NCBI RefSeq assembly: GCF_900115785.1
Contig: NZ_FOYS01000002.1
Location: forward strand, 124,001-188,000
DNA length: 64,000 nt
DNA from: Halogeometricum limi
GTDB taxonomy: Archaea > Halobacteriota > Halobacteria > Halobacteriales > Haloferacaceae
Direction: 5' to 3'
Positions 17,599 through 26,127 of this stretch are shown here, in pieces. The first letter of the stretch is position 1. The number at the start of each line of letters is the position of its first letter. The position numbers and the translations under genes are program-made. The notes beneath the pieces are model-generated. The model did no database searches, was not told the origin of the DNA, and worked only from the letters and a program-made list of their open reading frames with translations.

Positions 17599-19569
17599 TC
17601 AGGCCTCGGTGTCGGTCGGGGATTCGGTCGCCGTTTCCGTATCGGTGTCAGTGTCGGTTTCGGTGTCCGTTTCGGTCGGGGATTCGGTCATCGTTTCCGT
17701 TTCCGTCTCCGTCTCCGTCTCGGTCGGAGATTCGGTCATCGTCTCCGTTTCAGTGTCCGTCTCGGTCGGTGTTTCCGTCTCGGTCGGTGTTTCCGTCTCG
17801 GTCGGTGTTTCCGTCTCGGTCGGCGTTTCCGTCTCAGTCGGCGTTTCGGCCGGCGGTTCTGACGGTTCCTCGTCTACTTCACCGAGGACGGCGACGGTGG
17901 CGTTGTCGGTGAACGTCGCCGAGATGGTGTTCGTGGAGAGGTCGACCTGACTCCGGACCTGCGTCCACTCACCGTCGGCGAACTGGTAGAACGAGATGCT
18001 CAGTTCGTCGGTGTTCTCGGCTTCGAGTTCCTCGATGGAGTATCGCACGCCGAGGTCAAGCATCGTGTCGTTTCCGACGGACTCGACGTCCATCGCTTGT
18101 CCGACGACGGTGTACCCTTCGGGCGGTTCGGGCGTCTCGTTGGCCGCTCCGAACGCCACGTCCTGCGCGTTGTAATTGACCGCGGTGCCCTCGACGCTCA
18201 CGTTCGTCCCGGTGCTGTTGTTCGCACCCTCGGCGGCGTGGACGGCGGGTCCGGTCCCGCCGTTCGCGGCGCTGTCTTCGACGGAGTTGTTCTCTCCGCC
18301 CAGGTAGACGAACGCACCGAGGACGTCTTCGGAGGCGTTGTCGGCGCTGTCGTTCGTGTCGGTCTGGTTATCCGCGTCGGTACTGTTGTCCATGTCCGAC
18401 TCGTTACCCATGTCCGCTCCGTCGGTGGTGTTCGAGTCGTTCATCGCGGGCATCGCGCCGGTGTCGTTCACCGTCGCGTTGCTGACCGTGTTGTTCGTCG
18501 CGTCGACGAAGGCGACGCCGGCCATCCCGTTGTTGCTCGCGTTCACCATGTTCACCGAACTCTCGGCGTTCTCGACGAGTTCGACGCCGACGACGTCGTT
18601 ACCGGTCGCCGTGACGTTCTCGGCCATCGTTCCGTTCGACCAACCGACGTACAGACCGGCGAAGCCGTTGTCGTCGGCGGTGACGTTCTCGACGGACGCG
18701 TTCTCCGAGTCGAGTATCTCGACACCCAGGTCGGTGTTCGACGACGCGTTCACGTCGCTGACCGAGGCGTTCGTCGTCTCGAAGAGGAGGACGCCGCTGG
18801 AGAAGTTCGTCGTCGTCACGTTGGTGATGGTCACGTTCTCGACGGGTCCGGTCTCGTTTACGACCACGATACCGGCCGAGAGCGACTGGTTGCTCGTGCC
18901 GTCACCCATGTCGGTGTCGTTGCCCACGTCCGGGACGGGCGCTCCGTCACCGATGGTCGAGCCGTTCTCTTCGTCAGCCGCCATGACGCCACCGCTCGAA
19001 CCGTTGGTCGTGTTGTTCTCGGCTTGCTGAGCGAGCGCGGATTCGGTGGCGGTGTCGGTTTCAGTGTCCGTCTCGGTCTCCGTGTCGGTTTCTGTAGCCG
19101 TCTCGGTCGGCGTCTCAGTTTCGGTTTCAGTCTCCGTCGGCGTCTCCGTCTCGTTCGGCGTCTCAGTCTCAGTCTCGGTCTCGGTCGGCGTTTCTGTCTC
19201 GTCCGGCGTCTCAGTCGGCGTTTCTGTCTCGTTCGGCGTCTCCGTCGCGTTGTCGTCGACGAACTGCCCGGGGCCGGTGAGGGTGACGCCGTTACCGTCT
19301 ATCGTCACGTCGTCGCTCGCAACGACGATACACGCACTCACGGACGCGTTGTCGGTCACGAGCGGCGTCGACTGGTTCGGCGAGGCGTTCGCTAACTCCT
19401 CGCTGAGCACGTACGACCCCGGTTCGGTGATAGTCGTACACGTGTCGATTTCTGTCGGTGCCTCTTGGGCGGTGGCCGTCCCCGAGAACGCACCGAGCGG
19501 TGCGAGGGGGGCCACTGCCGCTACTAACAGTGCGGCAGTGAACGCTAGCACTTGTCTCTGTGTCGGCAT
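17599..19569 (-). CDS. Secreted Thr/Glu-rich parallel beta-helix glycoprotein
   Basis: The 656-residue product has a signal peptide (about residues 1-35, ending TATAQ). It has a short exposed domain, a T/E-repeat linker (about 110-185), a right-handed beta-helix region with many NxS/T sequons (about 240-400), a PGF-pre-PGF-like beta domain (about 500-590) and a final run of TE/TETP repeats to the stop. In haloarchaea such linkers normally precede a PGF-CTERM anchor, which is absent here. It is probably a secreted or loosely bound N-glycosylated surface protein. The start MPTQRQ is chosen over an ATG six codons upstream. Its function is unknown. Confidence 0.75.
   Translation of the reverse strand: MPTQRQVLAFTAALLVAAVAPLAPLGAFSGTATAQEAPTEIDTCTTITEPGSYVLSEELANASPNQSTPLVTDNASVSACIVVASDDVTIDGNGVTLTGPGQFVDDNATETPNETETPTETPDETETPTETETETETPNETETPTETETETETPTETATETDTETETDTETDTATESALAQQAENNTTNGSSGGVMAADEENGSTIGDGAPVPDVGNDTDMGDGTSNQSLSAGIVVVNETGPVENVTITNVTTTNFSSGVLLFETTNASVSDVNASSNTDLGVEILDSENASVENVTADDNGFAGLYVGWSNGTMAENVTATGNDVVGVELVENAESSVNMVNASNNGMAGVAFVDATNNTVSNATVNDTGAMPAMNDSNTTDGADMGNESDMDNSTDADNQTDTNDSADNASEDVLGAFVYLGGENNSVEDSAANGGTGPAVHAAEGANNSTGTNVSVEGTAVNYNAQDVAFGAANETPEPPEGYTVVGQAMDVESVGNDTMLDLGVRYSIEELEAENTDELSISFYQFADGEWTQVRSQVDLSTNTISATFTDNATVAVLGEVDEEPSEPPAETPTETETPTETETPTETETPTETETPTETDTETETMTESPTETETETETETMTESPTETDTETDTDTDTETATESPTDTEA
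17600..17850. repeat. Thr/Glu-coding microsatellite, C-terminal tract
   Basis: Tandem GTnTCnGT-type hexamers (reverse strand ACxGAx) encode runs of TE and TETETP. A second tract of the same kind lies at about 19040-19255. Both can vary in length by slippage and would change linker length in steps of two residues without breaking the frame. Confidence 0.7.
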
Positions 19570-19769
19570 ACGGGAGCCACGACACACGGGGCACTGTTAA
19601 ATCATATAAGTGAATTTACAAATTTTCAGTTCGTGTGGAACTTCAGGCCGGACAATCCACTCCACGATGACGTTCTCGCCGGGAGTATCGTGTCTGGAAT
19701 TTAACTATCTTCGAACGAGCGAAAGTTACTCTAGAGAGACGAGACGCGATCAGAGCCGAATCGAGGGCG
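19570..19769 (-). promoter_or_regulatory. 200-bp intergenic region with surface-protein promoter
   Basis: The reverse strand reads CTTATATGATTTAAC at 19596-19610, giving TATA-like elements 27-35 bp before the ATG at 19569. The rest is unusually A/T-rich for this genome (19680-19750). I see no gene or RNA in it. Confidence 0.5.
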
Positions 19770-21041
19770 CTACGGACGCGAGGAGGCGACGTCGAGGATG
19801 GACTGCGAGAGCACCTCGATGCCGAGTCCGATGGTGTCCTCGTCGACGTCGAACGTCCGGGTGTGGTGTCCGCCGGGGTGGTCGGTGCCGACGCCGACGT
19901 ACGCGGCGAGGCCGCCGTTCGCCTGCACCTCTTGCATCAGGTACGTCGCGTCTTCGCTCCCGCCGAGCGAGTCGCGTTCGACGAGCGAGGTCACGCCGTC
20001 GTTCGCTCCTGCGACGGCCGAGACGACGTCGACGAGTGCGTCGTCGCTTCGTGCGGACGGCGCTTCACCCTCCGTCGAGATGTCCACCTCACAGCCGTGC
20101 ATCTCGGCGGCCGACCGGACGACGCGCCGCGCCTTCTCCTGCATGTACTCCATCAGTTCGGTCGTCTCGCCGCGGACTTCGCCGCCGAGGAACGCCTCTT
20201 CGGCGATGATGTTCGTCGCGGTGCCGCCCTCGACGATACCGGCGTTGACCCGCGTCGCGCCGTCGGCGTGGCGGGGGATGCCGTAGAGGTTCTCGATGGC
20301 CGCCGCCATCGCCTGAATCGCGTTGTCGCCCTGTTCGGGCCGCGCACCCGCGTGGGCCGGTGTCCCCGTGAACTCGGCTTCGAAGTGCGAGACGGCGAGG
20401 AAGCCGTCGATACCGGCGACGATTTCGCCGGAGGGGTGGTCCAGACCGATGTGGACCGCGAGGAGGTAGTCCACGTCGTCGAGGTGGCCGGACTTCGCCA
20501 TCGGTTTTCCGCCCGCTATCTGCTCTTCGCCGGGTTGGAAGAACACCTTCAGCGTTCCCTGGAAGTCGCTCTCGGCGATGGCGTCCAACACGCCCATCCC
20601 GATGGTCGCGTGGGCGTCGTGCCCGCAGGCGTGCATGTAGCCCTCGTTCTGAGAGCGGAACTCGCCGGCGACGGGGGCGTGGTCCGCCTCGTCGGACTCG
20701 GTGATGGGCAGGCCGTCGATGTCGACGCGGAGGGCGACGGTCGGCCCCTCGCCGCGTTCGAGGACGGCGACGGCACCCGTGTAACCGCCTTCCAGACGTT
20801 CGAGGACGTCTTCGCGGGCACCCGCCTCGCGGGCGCGTTCGAACCACGCGTCGAGTTCGTCGTCGTCGGGGACGGCCATCCGGTCCTCCTCGGAGAGGAC
20901 TTCGCGGCCGACGTAGAGTGCGTCCAGGTCGCGCGACTCCAGTTCGTCGACGAGTCGAGCGGTGGTGTAGAACTCCCGCCAGGCGGGTTCGGGATGTCGG
21001 TGCAGGTCACGGCGGAGTTCGAGGAGGTCTGACGAGGTCAT
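19770..21041 (-). CDS. M20D-family amidohydrolase (aminobenzoyl-glutamate/hippurate hydrolase-like)
   Basis: This 423-residue zinc peptidase-fold enzyme should cleave an amide bond of an N-acyl amino acid or aminoacylated compound in the cytoplasm. Metal ligands are visible in MHACGHDAHATIGMG (Cys139, His141, Asp142, His144) and in QPGEEQ (Glu172-Glu173). The dimerisation domain starts near GIDGFLAVSHFEAEFTGTPAHAG. The start MTSSDLLELRRDLHRHPE is the canonical M20D opening; the 42 residues upstream in the same frame are rejected. It diverges from an NhaC transporter gene, which may import its substrate or balance ions. The substrate is not determined. Confidence 0.85.
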   Translation of the reverse strand: MTSSDLLELRRDLHRHPEPAWREFYTTARLVDELESRDLDALYVGREVLSEEDRMAVPDDDELDAWFERAREAGAREDVLERLEGGYTGAVAVLERGEGPTVALRVDIDGLPITESDEADHAPVAGEFRSQNEGYMHACGHDAHATIGMGVLDAIAESDFQGTLKVFFQPGEEQIAGGKPMAKSGHLDDVDYLLAVHIGLDHPSGEIVAGIDGFLAVSHFEAEFTGTPAHAGARPEQGDNAIQAMAAAIENLYGIPRHADGATRVNAGIVEGGTATNIIAEEAFLGGEVRGETTELMEYMQEKARRVVRSAAEMHGCEVDISTEGEAPSARSDDALVDVVSAVAGANDGVTSLVERDSLGGSEDATYLMQEVQANGGLAAYVGVGTDHPGGHHTRTFDVDEDTIGLGIEVLSQSILDVASSRP

Positions 21042-21178
21042 ACGCCACCGGTGGACGCCGACCGTGATAAACTTCGGCGACTGCGGGGGGTTTGCCGCGA
21101 GGTACGCGGCCGCGGCCGGACATCGCCCGTTCGTGACAGCGATAGCGACTGTAGACCCAGAGTACACGACCGCAAGCG

Positions 21179-21215
21179 GGTCGTTTATCAGGAATCATCA
21201 TAGATGGGGGAGTGA
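21179..21215 (+). promoter_or_regulatory. Promoter of the NhaC gene
   Basis: TCGTTTATCAGG around 21180-21191 gives a TATA-like box about 30 bp before the ATG at 21216, consistent with a leaderless start. The remainder of the 174-bp divergent region holds no gene. Confidence 0.45.
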
Positions 21216-22742
21216 ATGACCGAACTGACCGACGACGACGTCGCTCCCGACGTACGGTTCCGGGGCGGGCGTCTCGCGAGTGCGATTCCGATAGCGTTCT
21301 TCATCGTCTGGGCTATCGTCCAGAGCGGACTGCTGGGTATCGGAGATACGACAGGACTCGTCGCCGGCATGCTCGTCGGACTCGTCGTCGGCATGTTCTT
21401 CGTCAAGGGTCCGTGGAAGGAGTACGCCGACGTCGTCTTCGACGGGATGACCGAACGTGTCGCCGCGACGGCCATCGTCGCGTGGCTGTGGGCCGGGATG
21501 TTCGCAGAGACCATCCAGGTCGGCGGGTTCGTGGACGGACTCGTCTGGGCGGCGGACGCGCTGAGCGTCGGTGCGTCGTTGTTCCCGGCCATCACGTTCC
21601 TCCTCGCGGCGTTGCTGGCGACGGGCATCGGAACCGGCTACGGCACCGCCATCGCCTTCACGGCGCTCGTCTTCCCGGCGGGGGTCGCCCTCGGGTCGAA
21701 CCCAATCCTCCTGTTCGGTGCCATCCTCTCGGGCGCCGTCTTCGGTGACAACCTCGCACCCGTCAGCGACACCACCATCGTCTCGGCCGTCACGCAGGAC
21801 GCCGACATCGGCGGCGTCGTCGCCTCCCGGCTGAAGTACGCGCTCGTCGCCGCCGCCTTCGCGTTCGTCGCCTATCTCGTCGCGGGACAGGCGATGGCCG
21901 GGCAGGCGGTGGACGCGGGCACCGTCGGCGGCGACGCGTCCGCACTGGGTCTGGTCCACCTCGTCTCCATCGGCATCGTCATCGTCACCGCCGTCTCCGG
22001 GCGGCACATCATCGAAGCCGTCTCGTGGGGTCTGGTCTCCTCCGCGATTCTCAACGTGAGCCTCGGTCTGGCGGCACCGTCGGCGATGCTGGCGTTCCAG
22101 GCGTCACGGGAGTCCGACCTCGCGATGAGCATCGACGCGCTTCCCGTCGTCGGCGCGTTCGTCGTCCCCGTCGACCCCGGCAACACCGCCGTCGCCGGGA
22201 GCATCTACACCGGCGCGGCGGGATTCTTCCCCCTCATCGTCCTCGTCCTCCTCATCGTCGCCGGCGCGCAGGTGATGCAGCGTGGCGGCGGGTTCGCGGC
22301 GATTCTGGAGTTCCTCTTAGAACGCGTCGCCACCTCGGTGCGCCGCGCGGAGACGACGATGGTGCTCGGAACCGCCCTCGTCAACGCGATGATAACCATC
22401 AACACGGCCGCCGAGATAGCCATCGCCCCGTACATCCGCACGCTCGGCCGCCGGTTCAACATCAACGGCTACCGCCGCGCGAACATCTTGGACGCCAACA
22501 CCTCCGCGCTCGGATACATCTTCCCGTGGGGCGGCGGCCTGCTCGCGGGCTACTCCGCGATGCAACGTCTCCCCGAGCAGTACGAGTGGTTCACGCAGGC
22601 GATGCTCGTCAACCCCGCCAGCGTCTGGCCGTACGTGTTCCACGGCTGGTTCCTCGTCGGCGTGTTCCTCTTGGCCGCGTGGACGGGGTACGGTCGGGAG
22701 TACGTTCCTGACCGCGTCAGCGGGGAGGTGAGTCGCGTATGA
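21216..22742 (+). CDS. nhaC: NhaC-family Na+/H+ antiporter
   Basis: The 508-residue membrane protein has about 12 hydrophobic helices and the NhaC features GDNLAPVSDTTIVSA (near residue 177) and a C-terminal NTAAEIAIAPYIR region. NhaC transporters exchange Na+ and protons; some members carry malate/lactate or other organic anions, so the adjacent amidohydrolase leaves open a role in product or substrate transport. Its stop overlaps the next small gene by four bases. Confidence 0.82.
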   Translation: MTELTDDDVAPDVRFRGGRLASAIPIAFFIVWAIVQSGLLGIGDTTGLVAGMLVGLVVGMFFVKGPWKEYADVVFDGMTERVAATAIVAWLWAGMFAETIQVGGFVDGLVWAADALSVGASLFPAITFLLAALLATGIGTGYGTAIAFTALVFPAGVALGSNPILLFGAILSGAVFGDNLAPVSDTTIVSAVTQDADIGGVVASRLKYALVAAAFAFVAYLVAGQAMAGQAVDAGTVGGDASALGLVHLVSIGIVIVTAVSGRHIIEAVSWGLVSSAILNVSLGLAAPSAMLAFQASRESDLAMSIDALPVVGAFVVPVDPGNTAVAGSIYTGAAGFFPLIVLVLLIVAGAQVMQRGGGFAAILEFLLERVATSVRRAETTMVLGTALVNAMITINTAAEIAIAPYIRTLGRRFNINGYRRANILDANTSALGYIFPWGGGLLAGYSAMQRLPEQYEWFTQAMLVNPASVWPYVFHGWFLVGVFLLAAWTGYGREYVPDRVSGEVSRV

Positions 22743-23002
22743 GCCTCTTCGAGAAACTGGCCGCTGGCTTCCGTCTCCGCACCTCGACGCCGACGTACGA
22801 GGCGGGCGACGAACTGACGGCGTTCGTCACCGGGACGAACGGCTCGGCGCTCCTCGTGCGCATCGGCGACTCCGTCATCGAACTACCCGACGCGGACCCG
22901 TCGCTCGTCGACGCGACGGTCCGGTTAGAGGTGGAGTCGTTCGACGCCTCGACGTACCGCGGGCGCGGCCGGTTGGTCGACGTGCTGGAAGAAGCGGAGT
23001 AG
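22739..23002 (+). CDS. DUF7513 family TRAM-like small protein
   Basis: The 87-residue protein resembles haloarchaeal TRAM-like domains: after MSLFEKLAAGF it has YEAGDELTAFVTGTNGSALLVRIGDSVIELPD, a small beta barrel expected to bind RNA or a partner protein. It overlaps the NhaC stop by ATGA, so the two are translationally coupled. Family naming is from pattern recognition; a molecular role is not known. Confidence 0.65.
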   Translation: MSLFEKLAAGFRLRTSTPTYEAGDELTAFVTGTNGSALLVRIGDSVIELPDADPSLVDATVRLEVESFDASTYRGRGRLVDVLEEAE

Positions 23003-23079
23003 CTGGTCGCATCCGGGAACTTTTGGTCGGATTGGTGGAAGTAATAGAAATTTTATAATTGATGCGTGTAGTCGAGAGT

Positions 23080-23346
23080 ATGGACGAAGACGAGTTCGAG
23101 GAAATCGTGAGCGAAGGCCGAGTGGAGAAGACGTGGCGACGCGAGAGCGGACACGGGAACGAGGTGGAGCGGAAACACCTGCACAAGCCGTTCGTGGAAT
23201 GTCCACGGTGCGACGAGTGGAAACTCGCGGCGCGTACCCACCAGACACGCGAGGAGAAAGGACTCCTCGTCAGCATGACCGAGTGGAAGACGGTCGAACG
23301 GTGGTGGCAGTGCGACAACTGCGAGGGTCGATTCGAGATAGCGTAG
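23080..23346 (+). CDS. Small zinc-ribbon protein of unknown function
   Basis: The 88-residue product has CPRC and CDNC pairs separated by about 40 residues, which should form one zinc ribbon. Basic and aromatic residues lie between them. The start at 23080 (MDEDEFEEI) is preferred over ATG/TTG codons 18-21 bases upstream because TTTTATAAT (about 23051-23059) is at ideal TATA distance. Nucleic-acid or protein binding is a fair guess only. It converges on the uS10-like gene. Confidence 0.7.
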   Translation: MDEDEFEEIVSEGRVEKTWRRESGHGNEVERKHLHKPFVECPRCDEWKLAARTHQTREEKGLLVSMTEWKTVERWWQCDNCEGRFEIA

Positions 23347-23359
23347 CGTTCCTCTGCGG

Positions 23360-23692
23360 CTACTTGTTACGGTGGCCGAGCGGTTTCTTCTGTTCGACTT
23401 CAATCTCGACGTGGATGCTCTCGGGGAACTCCATGTGGCCGACTTCGCGGGCGATGTGGTCGTTGCCGTGTATCTCCAGTTTACGAGAGTAGACGGTGTA
23501 ATCCCACGAGGCGAACTCGTCGCCGGGTGCGAGGTTTCGGTACTGCGGGACGGTGTGGTGTTCGGGCGGCGACGCGTGCGGGCCTTTACACTCCGCGCCC
23601 TTCCGTTCGACCATCTCGTGGAGGTCGGACACTTGCGACTCCAGTTCGTAGCGATTGCCACTCTGGAACGTGAGTTTGGTGACGAAGGTCAT
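23360..23692 (-). CDS. uS10/mL48-like protein, ribosomal S10 paralogue
   Basis: The 110-residue protein (MTFVTKLTFQSGNRYELESQ...) has the ribosomal protein S10 layout. It has a first strand, the helix with VERKGAECKGP, the loop PPEHHTVPQYR, and a C-terminal EIHGNDHIAREVGHMEFPESIHVEIEV-like strand-helix-strand. Canonical haloarchaeal uS10 is a different, better conserved gene next to EF-1A, so this is a paralogue of unknown role. The start at 23692 excludes six weak upstream codons. It diverges from an Ap4A hydrolase gene across a region with two inverted repeats. Confidence 0.7.
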   Translation of the reverse strand: MTFVTKLTFQSGNRYELESQVSDLHEMVERKGAECKGPHASPPEHHTVPQYRNLAPGDEFASWDYTVYSRKLEIHGNDHIAREVGHMEFPESIHVEIEVEQKKPLGHRNK

Positions 23693-23698
23693 AGCTGG

Positions 23699-23748
23699 GG
23701 TGCTTAGCACCTACGTGGATGTGGAGGCGTAAAAACGCACCTACACGC
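23699..23748. promoter_or_regulatory. Two inverted repeats in the uS10-like/Nudix divergent region
   Basis: GGTGC-TTA-GCACC is a perfect inverted repeat at 23699-23711, near the expected transcription start of the uS10-like gene. GCGT-AAAA-ACGC with flanking partial symmetry lies at about 23727-23738 and overlaps the leftward TATA-like GTTTTTACG. Either could be a regulator site or an RNA hairpin. Confidence 0.4.
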
Positions 23749-23856
23749 CGTCTCCGTGCGGTTCGCTCACGAACGCCGACAGATACGCACGGAGGTGTGA
23801 CGGCGCCGCCAGATTCACCGATAGCCTCTTAAAACCCGGCACATTTACGTACAGTA

Positions 23857-24315
23857 ATGCCAGTGCAAGCGGTGAGCGCTGGAGCCATCCTCTTCCGCGA
23901 CACCCGCGGCCGAAGGGAGTATTTACTCCTGAAGAGCCGACCGGGGGACTGGGAGTTCCCCAAAGGCGGGGTCGAAGGGAACGAGGAACTCCAGCAGACT
24001 GCCATACGTGAAGTCAAAGAGGAGGCCGGAATCGAAGAGTTCCGCCTCGTCGACGGCTTCCGCGAAGACTACGACTACGTGTTCGAAGCGAACGGAAAGA
24101 CCATCCACAAGACGGTGCACCTGTTCATCGCCCGGTCGTTCGAGGCGAGTGCGGAACTCTCCACCGAACACCGCGACCTCCAGTGGCGCGACTACGAACA
24201 GGCGCTGAACACCATCACGCAGGACGGTCCGCGCGACATCCTGAAGAAGGCGCACGCCTACCTCGAAGACGTCGCCGAGGACGGCGACGAGGGCGAGACG
24301 CAGTACCTCGCCTGA
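23857..24315 (+). CDS. Nudix hydrolase, bis(5'-nucleosyl)-tetraphosphatase type
   Basis: The 152-residue enzyme contains a full Nudix box at residues 37-59 (G37-x5-E43-x7-R51-E-V-K-E-E-A-G-I), the metal-binding catalytic helix. The preceding GDWEFPKG is typical of asymmetric Ap4A hydrolases, which split diadenosine tetraphosphate to ATP and AMP. A TATA-like ACATTTAC lies about 25 bp before the ATG, with a second candidate CTTAAAAC further up. The substrate is the usual one for this subgroup but is not proven. Confidence 0.82.
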   Translation: MPVQAVSAGAILFRDTRGRREYLLLKSRPGDWEFPKGGVEGNEELQQTAIREVKEEAGIEEFRLVDGFREDYDYVFEANGKTIHKTVHLFIARSFEASAELSTEHRDLQWRDYEQALNTITQDGPRDILKKAHAYLEDVAEDGDEGETQYLA

Positions 24316-24433
24316 CGGCGAGCGTCGCGGCCCGGACGTCGGCACCGTCCCGGACGGCGGGGCGGCGGGAGCGACGACGTCGTCTCGACGACGGACCCGA
24401 AACGACTTCTTCGCTCGACTCCGACCGACGACC

Positions 24434-25465
24434 GTGTACCCCGGCGCGACCGAGTTCGGCTTCGAATTGCTCGTCTGCCGGTGGGCGGAGACGTCGTGGC
24501 CGCCCGAGGCGTCCGACGGCCCGGAGAGCGACGCCGCTGTCCTCGTCTCCCGGCAACTCGGAACGCGGCGACGACGCTGGGACACCATCGTCGTCGAGTG
24601 CGACCCCGCCGGACTCGCCGCGCGGGCGCGGTTCGGCGAACGCGAACTCGACTCGGACCTCCTCCACGTCGTCCGCAACGCGCCCGAGGAGTGGGCGTGG
24701 TATCGGGACGCCCTCCCGCACCCGGGCTATCCGTGGCGGTACGTCCGCGCCGCCGTCCACCGCGCGGCCGGGCGCGGCGTCGTCGAGAAGCGCCGCCGCG
24801 GGAACCGAATCGAGATTCGGCGCGTCGCGCCGTACCCCGATTGGGTCCGTCGCATCGTCGCTATCGAGAACAAACCCGACCTCGACGCGTCGGCGGCGCG
24901 CGCGCTCTCCGAGCAACTGACGCGGGACGTGGAGACGGCCCTCGCCGACGAGGTGTGGGTGGCGACGCACGCCACCGGACGCTGCGTCGAACCCGCCCTC
25001 TTAGAGGATATCCCGGTCGACGTCGGCATCCTCGCGTTCTCGTTCGACGCCGACGCGCCCGGCGACGGGTGGGCCGACGCCTCGGTGGAGTGGCACCCGA
25101 GCGAGGTGACGCCCGCGGACGCAGAACGCGACGAGGACCGGCGGACGACGCGCCTCGAACTCGCCGAACGCGCCTACGGTGCCGGGTGGCGGTCGTACCA
25201 CGAGACGATGCGACCCGACTGCCGACACTTCGAACTCCGGCGGTTCGGCCGCGCACTCGTGCCTCACTGCGCCGCGAAGGCCCGGCCGCAGACGGCCGCC
25301 GAATGCGCCGGGTCCTGCGCCGACTTCGAACCCGAACCGCCCGTCTGGCGGACCGACGGATGGCCCATCGAGGGCGGTCCGGGGAAGGGTTTGCAGGCGT
25401 TGCTCCACGGGCGGCGCGAGTGGGTCAGAGAGCGGACGACCGACGGCGAGAAACGGGTCGACTGA
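24434..25465 (+). CDS. DUF5787 family protein
   Basis: The 343-residue soluble protein starts at a GTG (YPGATEFGFELLVCRWAE), matching haloarchaeal DUF5787. Cysteines around residues 250-293 (DCRHFEL, HCAAKARPQTAAECAGSCADF) may bind metal. A conserved IVAIENKPDLDASAA (near residue 140) followed by ALADEVWVATHATG looks like the core of a PD-(D/E)xK-type nuclease, where ExK and the strand-helix order fit. The nuclease idea is my inference, not an established function. It stands alone, converging with the DUF5797 gene. Confidence 0.7.
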   Translation: MYPGATEFGFELLVCRWAETSWPPEASDGPESDAAVLVSRQLGTRRRRWDTIVVECDPAGLAARARFGERELDSDLLHVVRNAPEEWAWYRDALPHPGYPWRYVRAAVHRAAGRGVVEKRRRGNRIEIRRVAPYPDWVRRIVAIENKPDLDASAARALSEQLTRDVETALADEVWVATHATGRCVEPALLEDIPVDVGILAFSFDADAPGDGWADASVEWHPSEVTPADAERDEDRRTTRLELAERAYGAGWRSYHETMRPDCRHFELRRFGRALVPHCAAKARPQTAAECAGSCADFEPEPPVWRTDGWPIEGGPGKGLQALLHGRREWVRERTTDGEKRVD

Positions 25466-25519
25466 CGAACGGGTCGACTGATGAACGAAACAACCGACGG
25501 ATGAGAGAGGCGGCGACGC

Positions 25520-26023
25520 TCAGTCGGTGACTTCCACGTCCACCGCGTCGCGTTCGACGGCCAGACGGAACGTCGGGACGGTTCGATAGACGACTTCGAC
25601 GACGCCCTTCCGTCGGAGGCTCTGCAGTGCGCGCCGAACCTCGTCAACGTCCGGGTCGTCGTCGTACTCCTCTCGAACCTTGTTCAGGACGCTCACGACG
25701 CTCTCGGAACGGTCGTCGGGTCCGGCGACCACCGCGAACACGCGCGCTTCGAGTTCCGGAACGCGGATGACGGAGGGAACGCCCTCTTCGTCCGCTGCGA
25801 CTTCGACGCCGGGTTCGACGTCGACCAACTCGGCCGCCTCCGCCGTCGCGCGGATGAGACTGTTGTCGTCGCGGAAGTAGTACTCTTTCAGGGTGTTCTC
25901 CAAGTACTGGTGTACCTCGCTTCCCGACTCCAGTCCCCACCTGTCCTGCAACTCCTTGTTCTTCGTCGGTTGCAGACGGACGATGTCTGCCAACCGCTCC
26001 TTCGCTTCCTCGGAGAGAGTCAT
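25520..26023 (-). CDS. DUF5797 family winged-helix-like protein
   Basis: The 167-residue protein begins MTLSEEAKERLADIVRLQPTKNKELQ and continues with a helix-turn-helix-like stretch, then a second wing-like region RRALQSLRRKGVVEVVYR. This pattern is that of the haloarchaeal DUF5797 family, probably DNA-binding regulators. The start at 26023 is supported by a leftward TATA-like CTATACG near 26046-26052. It diverges from the enoyl-CoA hydratase gene. Confidence 0.7.
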   Translation of the reverse strand: MTLSEEAKERLADIVRLQPTKNKELQDRWGLESGSEVHQYLENTLKEYYFRDDNSLIRATAEAAELVDVEPGVEVAADEEGVPSVIRVPELEARVFAVVAGPDDRSESVVSVLNKVREEYDDDPDVDEVRRALQSLRRKGVVEVVYRTVPTFRLAVERDAVDVEVTD

Positions 26024-26127
26024 ATCGTAGTCGTTTGCATCGGGCGTATAGTAGCTTCTGCAACGGGACGGGGTCAGCACCCGGCACCGGGCGAACGTTT
26101 ACCCCATCGCCGCGCGTCGCCTCGGCC

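Noticed and set aside
17609-17950. ORF on the plus strand encoding long VSVSVS and VGVSVS runs
   Set aside because: It is the antisense reading of the Thr/Glu repeat of the secreted glycoprotein; the minus-strand frame has a signal peptide and sequons.
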